From contig BNVH01000118.1 in assembly GCA_025997955.1 (NCBI GenBank), positions 1 through 7,296 on the forward strand: DNA of 7,296 nucleotides, in the 5' to 3' direction. The stretch comes from Synergistales bacterium (GTDB taxonomy: Bacteria; Synergistota; Synergistia; Synergistales; Aminobacteriaceae). A program made the position numbers and the translations under genes. The notes beneath the pieces were generated by a model, which had not been told where the DNA came from, did no database searches, and saw nothing but the letters and a program-made list of their open reading frames with translations. This document shows positions 1 to 6,023 of this stretch, one piece after another (within the stretch, counting starts at the first letter, position 1; every line of letters begins with the position of its first letter).

Positions 1-33
1 TTCAATATTTGCAAATTTTTCTTTTATATTCAA
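1..33 (-). CDS. Start of an unidentified gene, first 11 codons only
   Basis: TTG at 31-33 is preceded by GAGG (42-45) with an eight-base spacer and opens the frame MNIKEKFANIE, which continues past the left edge. GTG at 40-42 is an in-frame alternative adding three residues, but it has no upstream Shine-Dalgarno. Eleven residues are too few to name a product. It lies 49 bases after the radical SAM stop and may have its own promoter. Confidence 0.5.
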   Translation of the reverse strand, partial: MNIKEKFANIE

Positions 34-70
34 CTTTTTCACCTCAATAATATTTTTTTGCTTTCTGTAT

Positions 71-99
71 ATTATCAAGGTTTTATGTGTTTTTGTTAA
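71..99 (-). promoter_or_regulatory. Candidate sigma70-type promoter for the leftmost gene
   Basis: On the minus strand TTAACA (94-99, five of six to TTGACA) and GATAAT (71-76, five of six to TATAAT) are separated by 17 bases. A start near position 64 would leave a leader of about 30 bases before the TTG at 33. It overlaps the last codons of the radical SAM gene. The area is AT-rich, so chance matches are more likely here. Confidence 0.4.
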
Positions 100-1009
100 G
101 ACTGAAAATTTTATGAAACGGCCGTGGAAGTTTTGGAACATTTTCAACGCACTTAGGAACACTCGCGGAATAATCATCAATGATTACCCAGCAATTAACT
201 TGCCGCAAGACATCAAGCAACTCTTGGTTGGGGATAAGCGTTCCGTTCGTAATAAAAAACAAATCATATACTCGGTCGCCGTATTCATCGCCGATATACT
301 TCAACATTTTGCACAAATCCTTGTTTAACAGTGATTCGCCGCCGGTGAAGTGCAGGGAGTACAGGTAGTCGAATTTTGAAAAAACAACATCAATGTGGTT
401 TTTGAAATCGTCAAACGTCTTATCTTGCTGAACATTGATATAACCGCTGAAATTGAGGCAATTCTTGCAATTGAGATTGCACCTTGTTGTAACATTATAA
501 TTGGCCCAATGAGATAACAGCTTGTCATACTTATACAGCAGATATACGCACAAAAAGTGCCGAATAAACTCATTTGTCTGCTTGTTATTTATATTGCTCC
601 AATTAAAAACATTGCCCATTCCCCCCCTTATATTTGCCGGAAATGAATCAACAATCTCGTCATATCTTCCTAAAGGCGTAATAACAACAACATCAGAGGC
701 ATTCACAGACGCAAAAAAATCATTGGGCGAAATCACCCTGTAACCGCAAACATCAGTGCCCCATTTGGCTGACGCCGAGTCAACAAACCTGATTTGAAAA
801 TCATCAGCTATTCCGAGCCACCGCAAGAACTTTACGCACGCTTCCCCTGAATACGGCACAGCGTGTTTCCATCTTGAAAATCCGAGCCACCCCAAAAGCT
901 TGGCTAACGCTTCCCACTTTCGCACGGCTCCCCATATGTACAGGTTCCTGACCTGTACATATCTTGCTCCGAGTTCATCCAACTCGTGTCCTCTGTTTGT
1001 CCATTTCAT
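83..1009 (-). CDS. Radical SAM protein of polysaccharide locus, 308 aa, probably C-terminally truncated
   Basis: The N-terminal domain (1-115) begins MKWTNRGHELDELG and LYIWGA, as in radical SAM proteins of surface-polysaccharide loci that carry a Rossmann-like front domain. The radical SAM core starts near 170: CNLNCKNC (C177, C181, C184, the CX3CX2C [4Fe-4S] ligands), FTGGES (221-226, SAM contact) and FFITNG (251-256), then WVIIDDY (274-280). The protein ends about 28 residues later, after roughly four of the six beta-alpha units expected, with no SPASM/Twitch region, so activity is doubtful. The usual GAGxxG of the front domain is disturbed by an internal duplication (residues 32-43 versus 55-66). 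ATG 1009 has GGAGG at 1019-1023, nine bases upstream. The reaction is unknown; modification of a sugar or glycan precursor is inferred from context. The gene is more AT-rich than the genes to its right. Confidence 0.8.
   Translation of the reverse strand: MKWTNRGHELDELGARYVQVRNLYIWGAVRKWEALAKLLGWLGFSRWKHAVPYSGEACVKFLRWLGIADDFQIRFVDSASAKWGTDVCGYRVISPNDFFASVNASDVVVITPLGRYDEIVDSFPANIRGGMGNVFNWSNINNKQTNEFIRHFLCVYLLYKYDKLLSHWANYNVTTRCNLNCKNCLNFSGYINVQQDKTFDDFKNHIDVVFSKFDYLYSLHFTGGESLLNKDLCKMLKYIGDEYGDRVYDLFFITNGTLIPNQELLDVLRQVNCWVIIDDYSASVPKCVENVPKLPRPFHKIFSLNKNT
812..915 (-). repeat. Internal direct duplication in the radical SAM gene (69-base offset)
   Basis: Bases 812-846 and 881-915 match at 28 of 35 positions with an offset of exactly 69 bases (23 codons). 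Both contain TCCGAGCCACC and ACGCTTCCC-type blocks on the plus strand. At the protein level WEALAKLLGWLG (32-43) aligns with GEACVKFLRWLG (55-66). The offset keeps the frame. Divergence between copies shows the event is not recent. Confidence 0.7.
934..962. repeat. Perfect 12-bp inverted repeat (hairpin) within the radical SAM coding region
   Basis: ATATGTACAGGT at 934-945 and its exact reverse complement ACCTGTACATAT at 951-962 are separated by five bases. It begins about 47 bases inside the coding sequence and encodes residues 16-26 or so (YVQVRNLYI). It is not followed by a U run, so it does not look like an intrinsic terminator. It abuts the 69-base duplication. Confidence 0.75.
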
Positions 1010-1045
1010 AATTACAATCCTCCAGTGTTTTAATTTTAGAGAAAA

Positions 1046-1135
1046 TCACGCTTTCGGTATTGACGCGTAGAGCTTCATTTTCTTCTGCACGATATTGTAC
1101 ACAGTATTCAATTTTCTTATAGCAACTTTTAGCAT
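1046..1135 (-). CDS. Candidate small ORF, 29 aa, strongly cationic
   Basis: Between the second GT4 gene and the radical SAM gene, ATG 1135 is preceded by GGAGG at 1144-1148 with an eight-base spacer, the best-placed Shine-Dalgarno on this side of the locus. The reading frame is open for 29 codons to TGA at 1046. The peptide starts MLKVAIRKLNTVYNIVQKK and ends YASIPKA. It has six Lys and one Arg and no acidic residue, and the pattern suggests an amphipathic helix. I recognise no family. It has no Cys and no obvious leader/core structure, so a RiPP precursor for the adjacent radical SAM protein is possible but weakly supported. It could also be the remaining N-terminus of a decayed gene or a small leader ORF. 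It starts 38 bases after the GT4 stop and ends 36 bases before the radical SAM start. Confidence 0.4.
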   Translation of the reverse strand: MLKVAIRKLNTVYNIVQKKMKLYASIPKA

Positions 1136-1143
1136 ATTTTATT

Positions 1144-1148
1144 CCTCC
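1144..1148 (-). promoter_or_regulatory. Shine-Dalgarno GGAGG for the 29-aa small ORF
   Basis: GGAGG in the minus-strand sense, eight bases before ATG 1135. It is the main evidence that the small ORF is translated, because no other start codon is served by it. Confidence 0.55.
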
Positions 1149-1173
1149 GTTTAGTGCGTATTCCTTATCGCGC

Positions 1174-2400
1174 TTATTCCAGCGCAATGTTTTCTATTGG
1201 GCAACCAAGTGATTCGAAGAAATTTTTTCTCATTATATCTAACGTCAAATTTTCCTCGAATGCCTCATACCCACGCACGGCGACCGTGTCCCGGTTTGGA
1301 TCTTTGATAATATCGCTTATTACCTGCGATAGCGCGTCTATATCCAACGTATCGCACATATACGCCGCGTTGTAACGCTTTAAGAGCGTGAGCGGCGACG
1401 AATAATCCGGGCCATGAAATAGCACAGGCGTTCCAGTTTTCATATAAGTCGACAGTTTGCTTGGAAAAGACAAACGCGACACGTCCGCATAGGTTGTGTC
1501 AAAAATATATGGGCAATATAACAAATCAGCGTTAGCAAGTTCGGCGAGCAATTCGTCTTGTGAGAGCCAACCGCGCCACTCAATATTAACCGGAGTGGAA
1601 AATTTGCCCAAATTGAAGTACCTGCCGTACAATCGCAATACAATATCTTTGTCGGCATATTGCCAACGCAATTGTGATATTGCGCCTATCAGCGCCATCA
1701 ACTCATCGGATGCGTACATCTGACCACTCAACGCTATTACAAAATCACCATTGTTCTTTTTGCCCGAAGGCATTATGTGTCCCGGATTAAAGCCCAATAT
1801 TACGGGTAACGCTTTCGGCGCATTGTAGCGTTGTTTATAGTCCTCAGCCATTGCTTCCGAGGCAGTGATGCAACATTGCGAATGCTGCACGGCTTGATGA
1901 AATTCATTTAGCACGAAACGGGTGGTAAATCTGTCAAAGCCCATGTCGTGCAACCACCATGTGGGATGATCCCAGATATGTATAACATACGGCAAACCCG
2001 CTATCTTTGCCGTAGGGCGCGTGATTTTAATCATAGTCTGCCCCTGAACAACGTTCCATATAATGTCGGCGTGGTTGCATTTAGCGAAATTGGCGGCCTT
2101 TTTCGCTATACCGGGTAATTTGAACAGCGCTACAGCGTTATTGCCGATAAACGACACAAGCGAACGTATTCCGCGAATACGCCCAAGTATGCCCCAGTTT
2201 TCGCGCGGTTTGCGAATGGATTCAAATTTCATACGCGTACGCTTATCTTCCGGTATAACAGGGTCGATTGCCTTGTCTACAACAGAAAGACAACACACCT
2301 CATGCCCGGCTTCCAGAAGGAAATTGCACAGTATATCCAAGACAATTCCAGCCGTAAAGTTGCGGCACGGCGGCATATCAGTAAGCAGACAGATTTTCAT
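1174..2400 (-). CDS. GT4-like (GT-B fold) glycosyltransferase, 408 aa
   Basis: Glycosyltransferase with a GT-B architecture. The N-terminus MKICLLTDMPPCRNFTAGIV has the glycine-containing first loop and is followed by LLEAGHEV (28-35). IHIWDHPTWW (140-149) marks the acceptor-side core. The donor domain has LSGQMYASDELM (224-235), LRLYGR (255-260), WRGWLS (275-280) and FPSKLSTYMKTGTPVLF (312-328). The usual EX7E motif is absent; this FPSKL-x-YM-x-TG-x-PVL version is seen in a divergent GT4 subgroup. Substrates are unknown. I start at ATG 2400, with AAAGG at 2409-2413 eight bases upstream; an in-frame TTG 12 codons earlier adds no family-like sequence. It is separated from the upstream GT4 by 99 bases with no clear promoter or terminator, so it is probably in the same operon. 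Confidence 0.88.
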   Translation of the reverse strand: MKICLLTDMPPCRNFTAGIVLDILCNFLLEAGHEVCCLSVVDKAIDPVIPEDKRTRMKFESIRKPRENWGILGRIRGIRSLVSFIGNNAVALFKLPGIAKKAANFAKCNHADIIWNVVQGQTMIKITRPTAKIAGLPYVIHIWDHPTWWLHDMGFDRFTTRFVLNEFHQAVQHSQCCITASEAMAEDYKQRYNAPKALPVILGFNPGHIMPSGKKNNGDFVIALSGQMYASDELMALIGAISQLRWQYADKDIVLRLYGRYFNLGKFSTPVNIEWRGWLSQDELLAELANADLLYCPYIFDTTYADVSRLSFPSKLSTYMKTGTPVLFHGPDYSSPLTLLKRYNAAYMCDTLDIDALSQVISDIIKDPNRDTVAVRGYEAFEENLTLDIMRKNFFESLGCPIENIALE

Positions 2401-2499
2401 AATTATGACCTTTTCTTTCGCTTCGCTCAGGCACAAAACAGTAATGAAACAGGCTTGGACCTGACGCGATGTTTTTTTGTTGCTTATTTGGCTGTTGTT
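2401..2499 (-). other. Intergenic gap between the two GT4 genes
   Basis: A 99-base gap, the longest non-coding stretch apart from that around the small ORF further left. It contains a run of seven A (coding sense, 2472-2478) and the AAAGG Shine-Dalgarno of the downstream gene. I see no stem followed by a U run, no paired -35/-10, and no small ORF with a convincing ribosome site. Confidence 0.5.
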
Positions 2500-3714
2500 T
2501 CAAACTTCACCTCTATCATATATGCTTTCATAGAGCAGCTTGTGTTTTTGATAGTACATCTCAAACTTATAGTGCTTCTCCGCCAACTCACGCCCCAACT
2601 TGCCGCGTCTTTCTAATTCTTCGGGGTTATGCATGAGCCGGACAACAGCGGTTCTCAGCGCGTCCGCATTCTGAGGGATGACAACGCCGCATAGGGGCGC
2701 GAAAGTGACTTCAGGCAGCGCGGTGTCCTCTGTAACAACGATAGGACGCGACGCGGTCATAGCCTCAATCGCCATCAAACCGAAAGATTCGTCCGTCGAA
2801 GGCATCAGAAATAAGTCGCAGGCGGAGAACAGGTCGCGCAGTACGTCGTTTGACACCCAACCGAAATCTTTAACACCGCCGTGCCAATCGCTTATTATGT
2901 CCCAATTGTCAACGGTTACGATAAAGGGCACAATTTCATCGTTCCAGTTTTTGAGCATATCCGCAATAAATTTTGTGCCCTTAAACGGCTCGAAATTGGC
3001 GCGGCAGAATATCACAAATTTATTTTCGGGAATGCCTAATTTTTTTCGGGCGTCTTTATGTCCGCGCTCCTCAAATTGGTCTATATCTATACCAAACGGT
3101 ATAAAATGTGTCTTGAATCTCGATGTTATGGGGCTACGCTCTACAAAACTCTTCATATATTCTGACGCGACTATCAATTCCAATTCACAGCGGCTGAATA
3201 TATCTTTTTTCATCTGCCACGCGAGCGCGGTGTTGTCGCGTGTTACCTTAAACGGCGTATCGAGGCTCGGACAATCGCCGCAGCCCGTGAGCCATTTGTT
3301 GCATTGTGACACAGGGTAAATGCAATGACCCGTGGTCAAAAAATGGTCATGAACAGTCAGCAACGAAGGCTTGAGCTTGGTCAGCTCCGGCAGCATGGGC
3401 AAAGCTATCATGTTGTTATAAATCAGGTGATAATGCACAATATCGGCGGCTTTGAACAGCTCGTGCTCCATAAGCGCCCAACCAAACGGCTGGCTCACGC
3501 TACGAAGAGCTAATTTATCATCCAAAGCGATTGCCCGTTGCCGAACGTACCACGCGTCGCTATTCATCAGAGATACGGTGTGCTTATCACGCCCGTATTT
3601 TTCCAAAACGATTTGATAAGCGCTCACGCCGTCGCGGTTGAGCGCAAGTTGCATATCGTGACCGTTAAACCGTCGGCCGCTCAAATCGGTTTCATTTACG
3701 TAGAGTATGTTCAC
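2500..3714 (-). CDS. GT4 family glycosyltransferase with cysteine cluster, 404 aa
   Basis: Retaining GT-B fold glycosyltransferase of family 4, using a nucleotide-sugar donor to extend the repeat unit. The N-terminal acceptor domain has VHYHL (93-97) and VHDHFLTTGHC (121-131). Four cysteines follow the HDH motif: C131, C138, C145 and C148 (CGDC), an arrangement known from some GT4 enzymes of polysaccharide loci and possibly a metal or structural site. The C-terminal donor domain has FEPFKG (241-246), MPSTDESFGLMAIEAM (304-319) with the EX7E pair E309/E317, and TALPEV after it. The start is GTG 3714, directly after the TAA of the 72-aa gene. GAGGG at 3721-3725 lies six bases upstream, the GTG gives the expected MNILYVNE beginning, and there is no usable nearby ATG. 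Donor and acceptor are unknown. Confidence 0.92.
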   Translation of the reverse strand: MNILYVNETDLSGRRFNGHDMQLALNRDGVSAYQIVLEKYGRDKHTVSLMNSDAWYVRQRAIALDDKLALRSVSQPFGWALMEHELFKAADIVHYHLIYNNMIALPMLPELTKLKPSLLTVHDHFLTTGHCIYPVSQCNKWLTGCGDCPSLDTPFKVTRDNTALAWQMKKDIFSRCELELIVASEYMKSFVERSPITSRFKTHFIPFGIDIDQFEERGHKDARKKLGIPENKFVIFCRANFEPFKGTKFIADMLKNWNDEIVPFIVTVDNWDIISDWHGGVKDFGWVSNDVLRDLFSACDLFLMPSTDESFGLMAIEAMTASRPIVVTEDTALPEVTFAPLCGVVIPQNADALRTAVVRLMHNPEELERRGKLGRELAEKHYKFEMYYQKHKLLYESIYDRGEV

Positions 3715-3933
3715 TTAAAGCCCTCTTCGCTTCAGCCAACCGCGCAAGACGCGCGAATACAATTTACTGCGCCTCAACCATGAAGCGGCGCCTATATTGA
3801 TAACGGCTCGCTTTCCGGCGAATAACAATAAGTTCAACACTCCCGACCTGAGATAACACATTTCGTACAGCGTATGTGAAACATGGCGACATTGTTCGTT
3901 TGCCAGTTTAGCTTGCGCTTCAATCTCATTCAT
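3715..3933 (-). CDS. Small protein of unknown function, 72 aa, basic amphipathic C-terminus
   Basis: I do not recognise a family. The N-terminal third (MNEIEAQAKLANEQC) is polar and probably helical. Residues about 31-49 are hydrophobic (GVLNLLLFAG, AVINIGAA), and the end is strongly basic (WLRRSKLYSRVLRGWLKRRG). This resembles the basic tail of the preceding GT2 protein in style, so it may be a detached membrane-association module or a small partner of the neighbouring glycosyltransferases; that is inference. It is supported as a gene by its position: it fills the space between two glycosyltransferases. It starts 9 bases after the GT2 stop with GAGG at 3941-3944, seven bases before ATG, and its TAA touches the GTG of the next gene. 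A remnant of a longer glycosyltransferase C-terminus is the main alternative. Confidence 0.6.
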   Translation of the reverse strand: MNEIEAQAKLANEQCRHVSHTLYEMCYLRSGVLNLLLFAGKRAVINIGAASWLRRSKLYSRVLRGWLKRRGL

Positions 3934-3942
3934 TCCTATTCC

Positions 3943-4911
3943 TCATCTCTTGAGTCTGTCTTTTATTCGCCCCAGCGTTCCTTTGATTCCATAGCGCTTG
4001 AGTGACAGCAAAACTTTGACGCCTATAGACGCAGCGGCTGAAATATCTAACCTAACGGCCGCGTACGCCCCGCAAGTACGCTCCGCTTCGCGTTTAATGT
4101 AATCCTTAATTTTTGGGTGCATTGAGGATACAAACCTCAGATATAGATTTCTATAAAATTTGTACAACGAGCCGTCCATCTCTATCTTTTCCGCGTCGGT
4201 CAAACTGTTCAAAAATCCTATCCAAAGCGCATCTCCGTCACGGATGACTCTTTCCTGTTTTGTTATGGTATCCTGAGCATTGTGTTGGCGCGAACAAACC
4301 AACACTTCGGGGACAAAACAACAGCATTGTCCGCGCATTACACGAAACCACATATCATAATCCTGCGTCGTTGCCAAATCCTCGCGAAACAGTCCGACTC
4401 TTTCAAAATGGCTCTTATGAATCAGCAGATTCACTCCGTCTATCATGCCATGAAACAGCGGGAACAGCGGCGTTTCTAATTGCTTTTGTGAGTAGCGCCG
4501 CAATGGCAATATACGCTGAATCTCGCGCCCCGAGCCGTCTATGGTCATAAATCCAGAGAACGCAATGGTAGTTTTATCCTCAAGCTCGGATAACAATTTC
4601 ACTTGTTTTTCAACTTTTTCCGGAAGATAGAGGTCATCATGGCTGAGCCATGAGAAATATTCACCGCGCATATTGGCAATGGCCATGTTCAACGCGGTCG
4701 CCACGCCGCCGTTAGCTTTGTCGAAGTAGCGTATCTTGTCTCCGTAGGACAGCGCTATGCGCTCGGTCACGCCGCCGTCTGTTGAGCCGTCGTTGACGAC
4801 AAGCGTCTCTATGTTGTCGTACGTCTGAGCGAGCGCGCTGTCGATGCTCATGCGCATATAGTTTGCGCCGTTGTAGACTGGGATAACTATGGAAACTAAA
4901 GGATGGAACAT
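3943..4911 (-). CDS. GT2 family glycosyltransferase, 322 aa
   Basis: GT-A fold, inverting, family 2 glycosyltransferase, expected at the inner face of the membrane adding one sugar to the lipid-linked repeat unit. Visible elements are VSIVIPVYNG (6-15), the nucleotide-binding NDGSTD (40-45), the NGGVATALN segment (67-75), SHDD as the DxD-like metal site (90-93) and QDYDMWFR (183-190), which contains the ED/QD-type catalytic block. Donor and acceptor cannot be read from sequence. The last 40 residues form a basic amphipathic tail ending GRIKDRLKR, probably membrane-associating. There is an unusual CCC at 196-198. The start is ATG 4911: it gives the canonical N-terminus, and AAGG and GGAGG lie 4 and 11 bases upstream. 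A longer in-frame extension would run back through the epimerase gene and has no family similarity. TAATG overlap with the epimerase implies coupling. Confidence 0.92.
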   Translation of the reverse strand: MFHPLVSIVIPVYNGANYMRMSIDSALAQTYDNIETLVVNDGSTDGGVTERIALSYGDKIRYFDKANGGVATALNMAIANMRGEYFSWLSHDDLYLPEKVEKQVKLLSELEDKTTIAFSGFMTIDGSGREIQRILPLRRYSQKQLETPLFPLFHGMIDGVNLLIHKSHFERVGLFREDLATTQDYDMWFRVMRGQCCCFVPEVLVCSRQHNAQDTITKQERVIRDGDALWIGFLNSLTDAEKIEMDGSLYKFYRNLYLRFVSSMHPKIKDYIKREAERTCGAYAAVRLDISAAASIGVKVLLSLKRYGIKGTLGRIKDRLKR

Positions 4912-6023
4912 TATACCTTCTTCCTCCATATCATCTTGTTCACAATACCCGTGTAGCCTTGTATAATCCCCGCGACTTTTGCGGAGACGTCGCTGTCGCC
5001 GTAGTCCGGCACGCTCGCGCCCCGCCCGCGCAGGCTTACGGCCGACGTAACGGCCTGTATAAGACCCGCGCCTTCTATGCCGCCGAGGACAAAACAGCCC
5101 TTTTCCACCGCCTCGGGACGCTCCGTGCTCGTGCGTATCGACACTGCGGCAAAGCCCAGAATACCCGACTCCTCCGCCAGCGTCCCGCTGTCGGACACCA
5201 CGCAAAACGCGCATTCTTGCAACGCGATATAATCCGAGAATCCAAACGGTTTGACTCGCCGCACGAGGGGATGGAACACAAACTCGCGGCGCTCTATGAA
5301 CTTTGCGCTGCGCGGGTGTACTGAGTAAATAACTGGGAGTCCGAAGCGCTCCGCCATGTCGTTGATGGAGTTCATCAGACTGAAAAAGTTGTCCTCAATG
5401 TCGATATTTTCTTCTCTGTGCGCGGAGAGAACGATGTAACCGTCGGCGTTCAATTCAAGCCGCGTCAAAACATCGGAGGGCTTGGCGTTGTTCGTCAGCA
5501 CCTCACGCATAGGCGAGCCGACTACAAAAGTGTACTCGGGGCGAATGTTCTCCGACTGTAGGTAGCGTCTGGCGTGTTCGGTGTAGGGGAGGTTGACGTC
5601 GCTGATGTGGTCAATAATACGGCGGTTTATTTCCTCCGGCAGGTTTTCATCGAAACATCGGTTGCCCGCCTCCATGTGAAACACGGGAATTTTGAGCCGT
5701 TTTGCCGAGATGGCCGACATGGCGGAGTTGGTGTCGCCCAATATCAGCGCCGCGTCGGGCTTTATCTCGGACAACAGAGCATATGAGCGGCTGATAACGT
5801 TGCCTATCATCTCGCCCAAGTGCGCCCCTGCCACGTCGAGATAGTGGTCCGGCGCGCGAAGGTTCAACCCCTCAAAAAATACTTGATTGAGCGCGTAGTC
5901 ATAATTCTGCCCCGTGTGGATAAGAACGTGGTCGAACAGTTTGTCGCAGAGTTTTATAGTCTCCGACAGCTTGATAAGTTCCGGCCTTGTGCCGACAATC
6001 GTCGCGAGTTTTAGTTTACTCAT
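4911..6023 (-). CDS. wecB: Non-hydrolysing UDP-N-acetylhexosamine 2-epimerase (WecB/FnlC/WbjD family), 370 aa
   Basis: Cytoplasmic GT-B-fold epimerase that inverts C2 of a UDP-HexNAc through elimination and re-addition of UDP. Family motifs appear in order: GTRPE (11-15), HTGQNYD (36-42), GDTNS (96-100), HMEAGNRCFDE (116-126), PEEINRRIIDH (129-139), SAHREEN (200-206), HPR (236-238), DSGTLAEES (278-286) and ERPEA (301-305). The residues matching known WecB catalytic positions (Asp97, Glu118, Glu130/131, His202) are all present, and the length is normal. The NRCFDENLPEEINRR version is typical of FnlC/CapG/WbjD enzymes that sit beside CapE-type dehydratases. The substrate is therefore probably UDP-L-RhaNAc (product UDP-L-QuiNAc) or the L-FucNAc equivalent, rather than UDP-GlcNAc to ManNAc. 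The ATG overlaps the reductase stop (ATGAGTAA) and its own Shine-Dalgarno is weak, so translational coupling is likely. Its TAA shares one base with the next ATG (TAATG). Confidence 0.93.
   Translation of the reverse strand: MSKLKLATIVGTRPELIKLSETIKLCDKLFDHVLIHTGQNYDYALNQVFFEGLNLRAPDHYLDVAGAHLGEMIGNVISRSYALLSEIKPDAALILGDTNSAMSAISAKRLKIPVFHMEAGNRCFDENLPEEINRRIIDHISDVNLPYTEHARRYLQSENIRPEYTFVVGSPMREVLTNNAKPSDVLTRLELNADGYIVLSAHREENIDIEDNFFSLMNSINDMAERFGLPVIYSVHPRSAKFIERREFVFHPLVRRVKPFGFSDYIALQECAFCVVSDSGTLAEESGILGFAAVSIRTSTERPEAVEKGCFVLGGIEGAGLIQAVTSAVSLRGRGASVPDYGDSDVSAKVAGIIQGYTGIVNKMIWRKKV

Noticed and set aside
621..627. Run of seven G (coding sense) in the radical SAM gene as a second slippage switch
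   Set aside because: Seven bases is short for frequent slippage, and the frame is intact on both sides, so it is not supported as a switch.
975..1187. 70-codon minus-strand frame with TTG start across the gap
   Set aside because: It overlaps the end of the GT4 gene and the start of the radical SAM gene and has no ribosome site. The 29-codon frame with GGAGG is the better candidate in this gap.
2401..2499. Terminator or promoter in the gap between the two GT4 genes
   Set aside because: Only a three-base-arm stem and an isolated A run are visible; no stem with U run and no paired promoter boxes.
4912..5214. Long upstream extension of the GT2 reading frame
   Set aside because: It runs antiphase through the epimerase coding region, is Arg/Gly-rich and resembles no glycosyltransferase; the canonical N-terminus begins at 4911.
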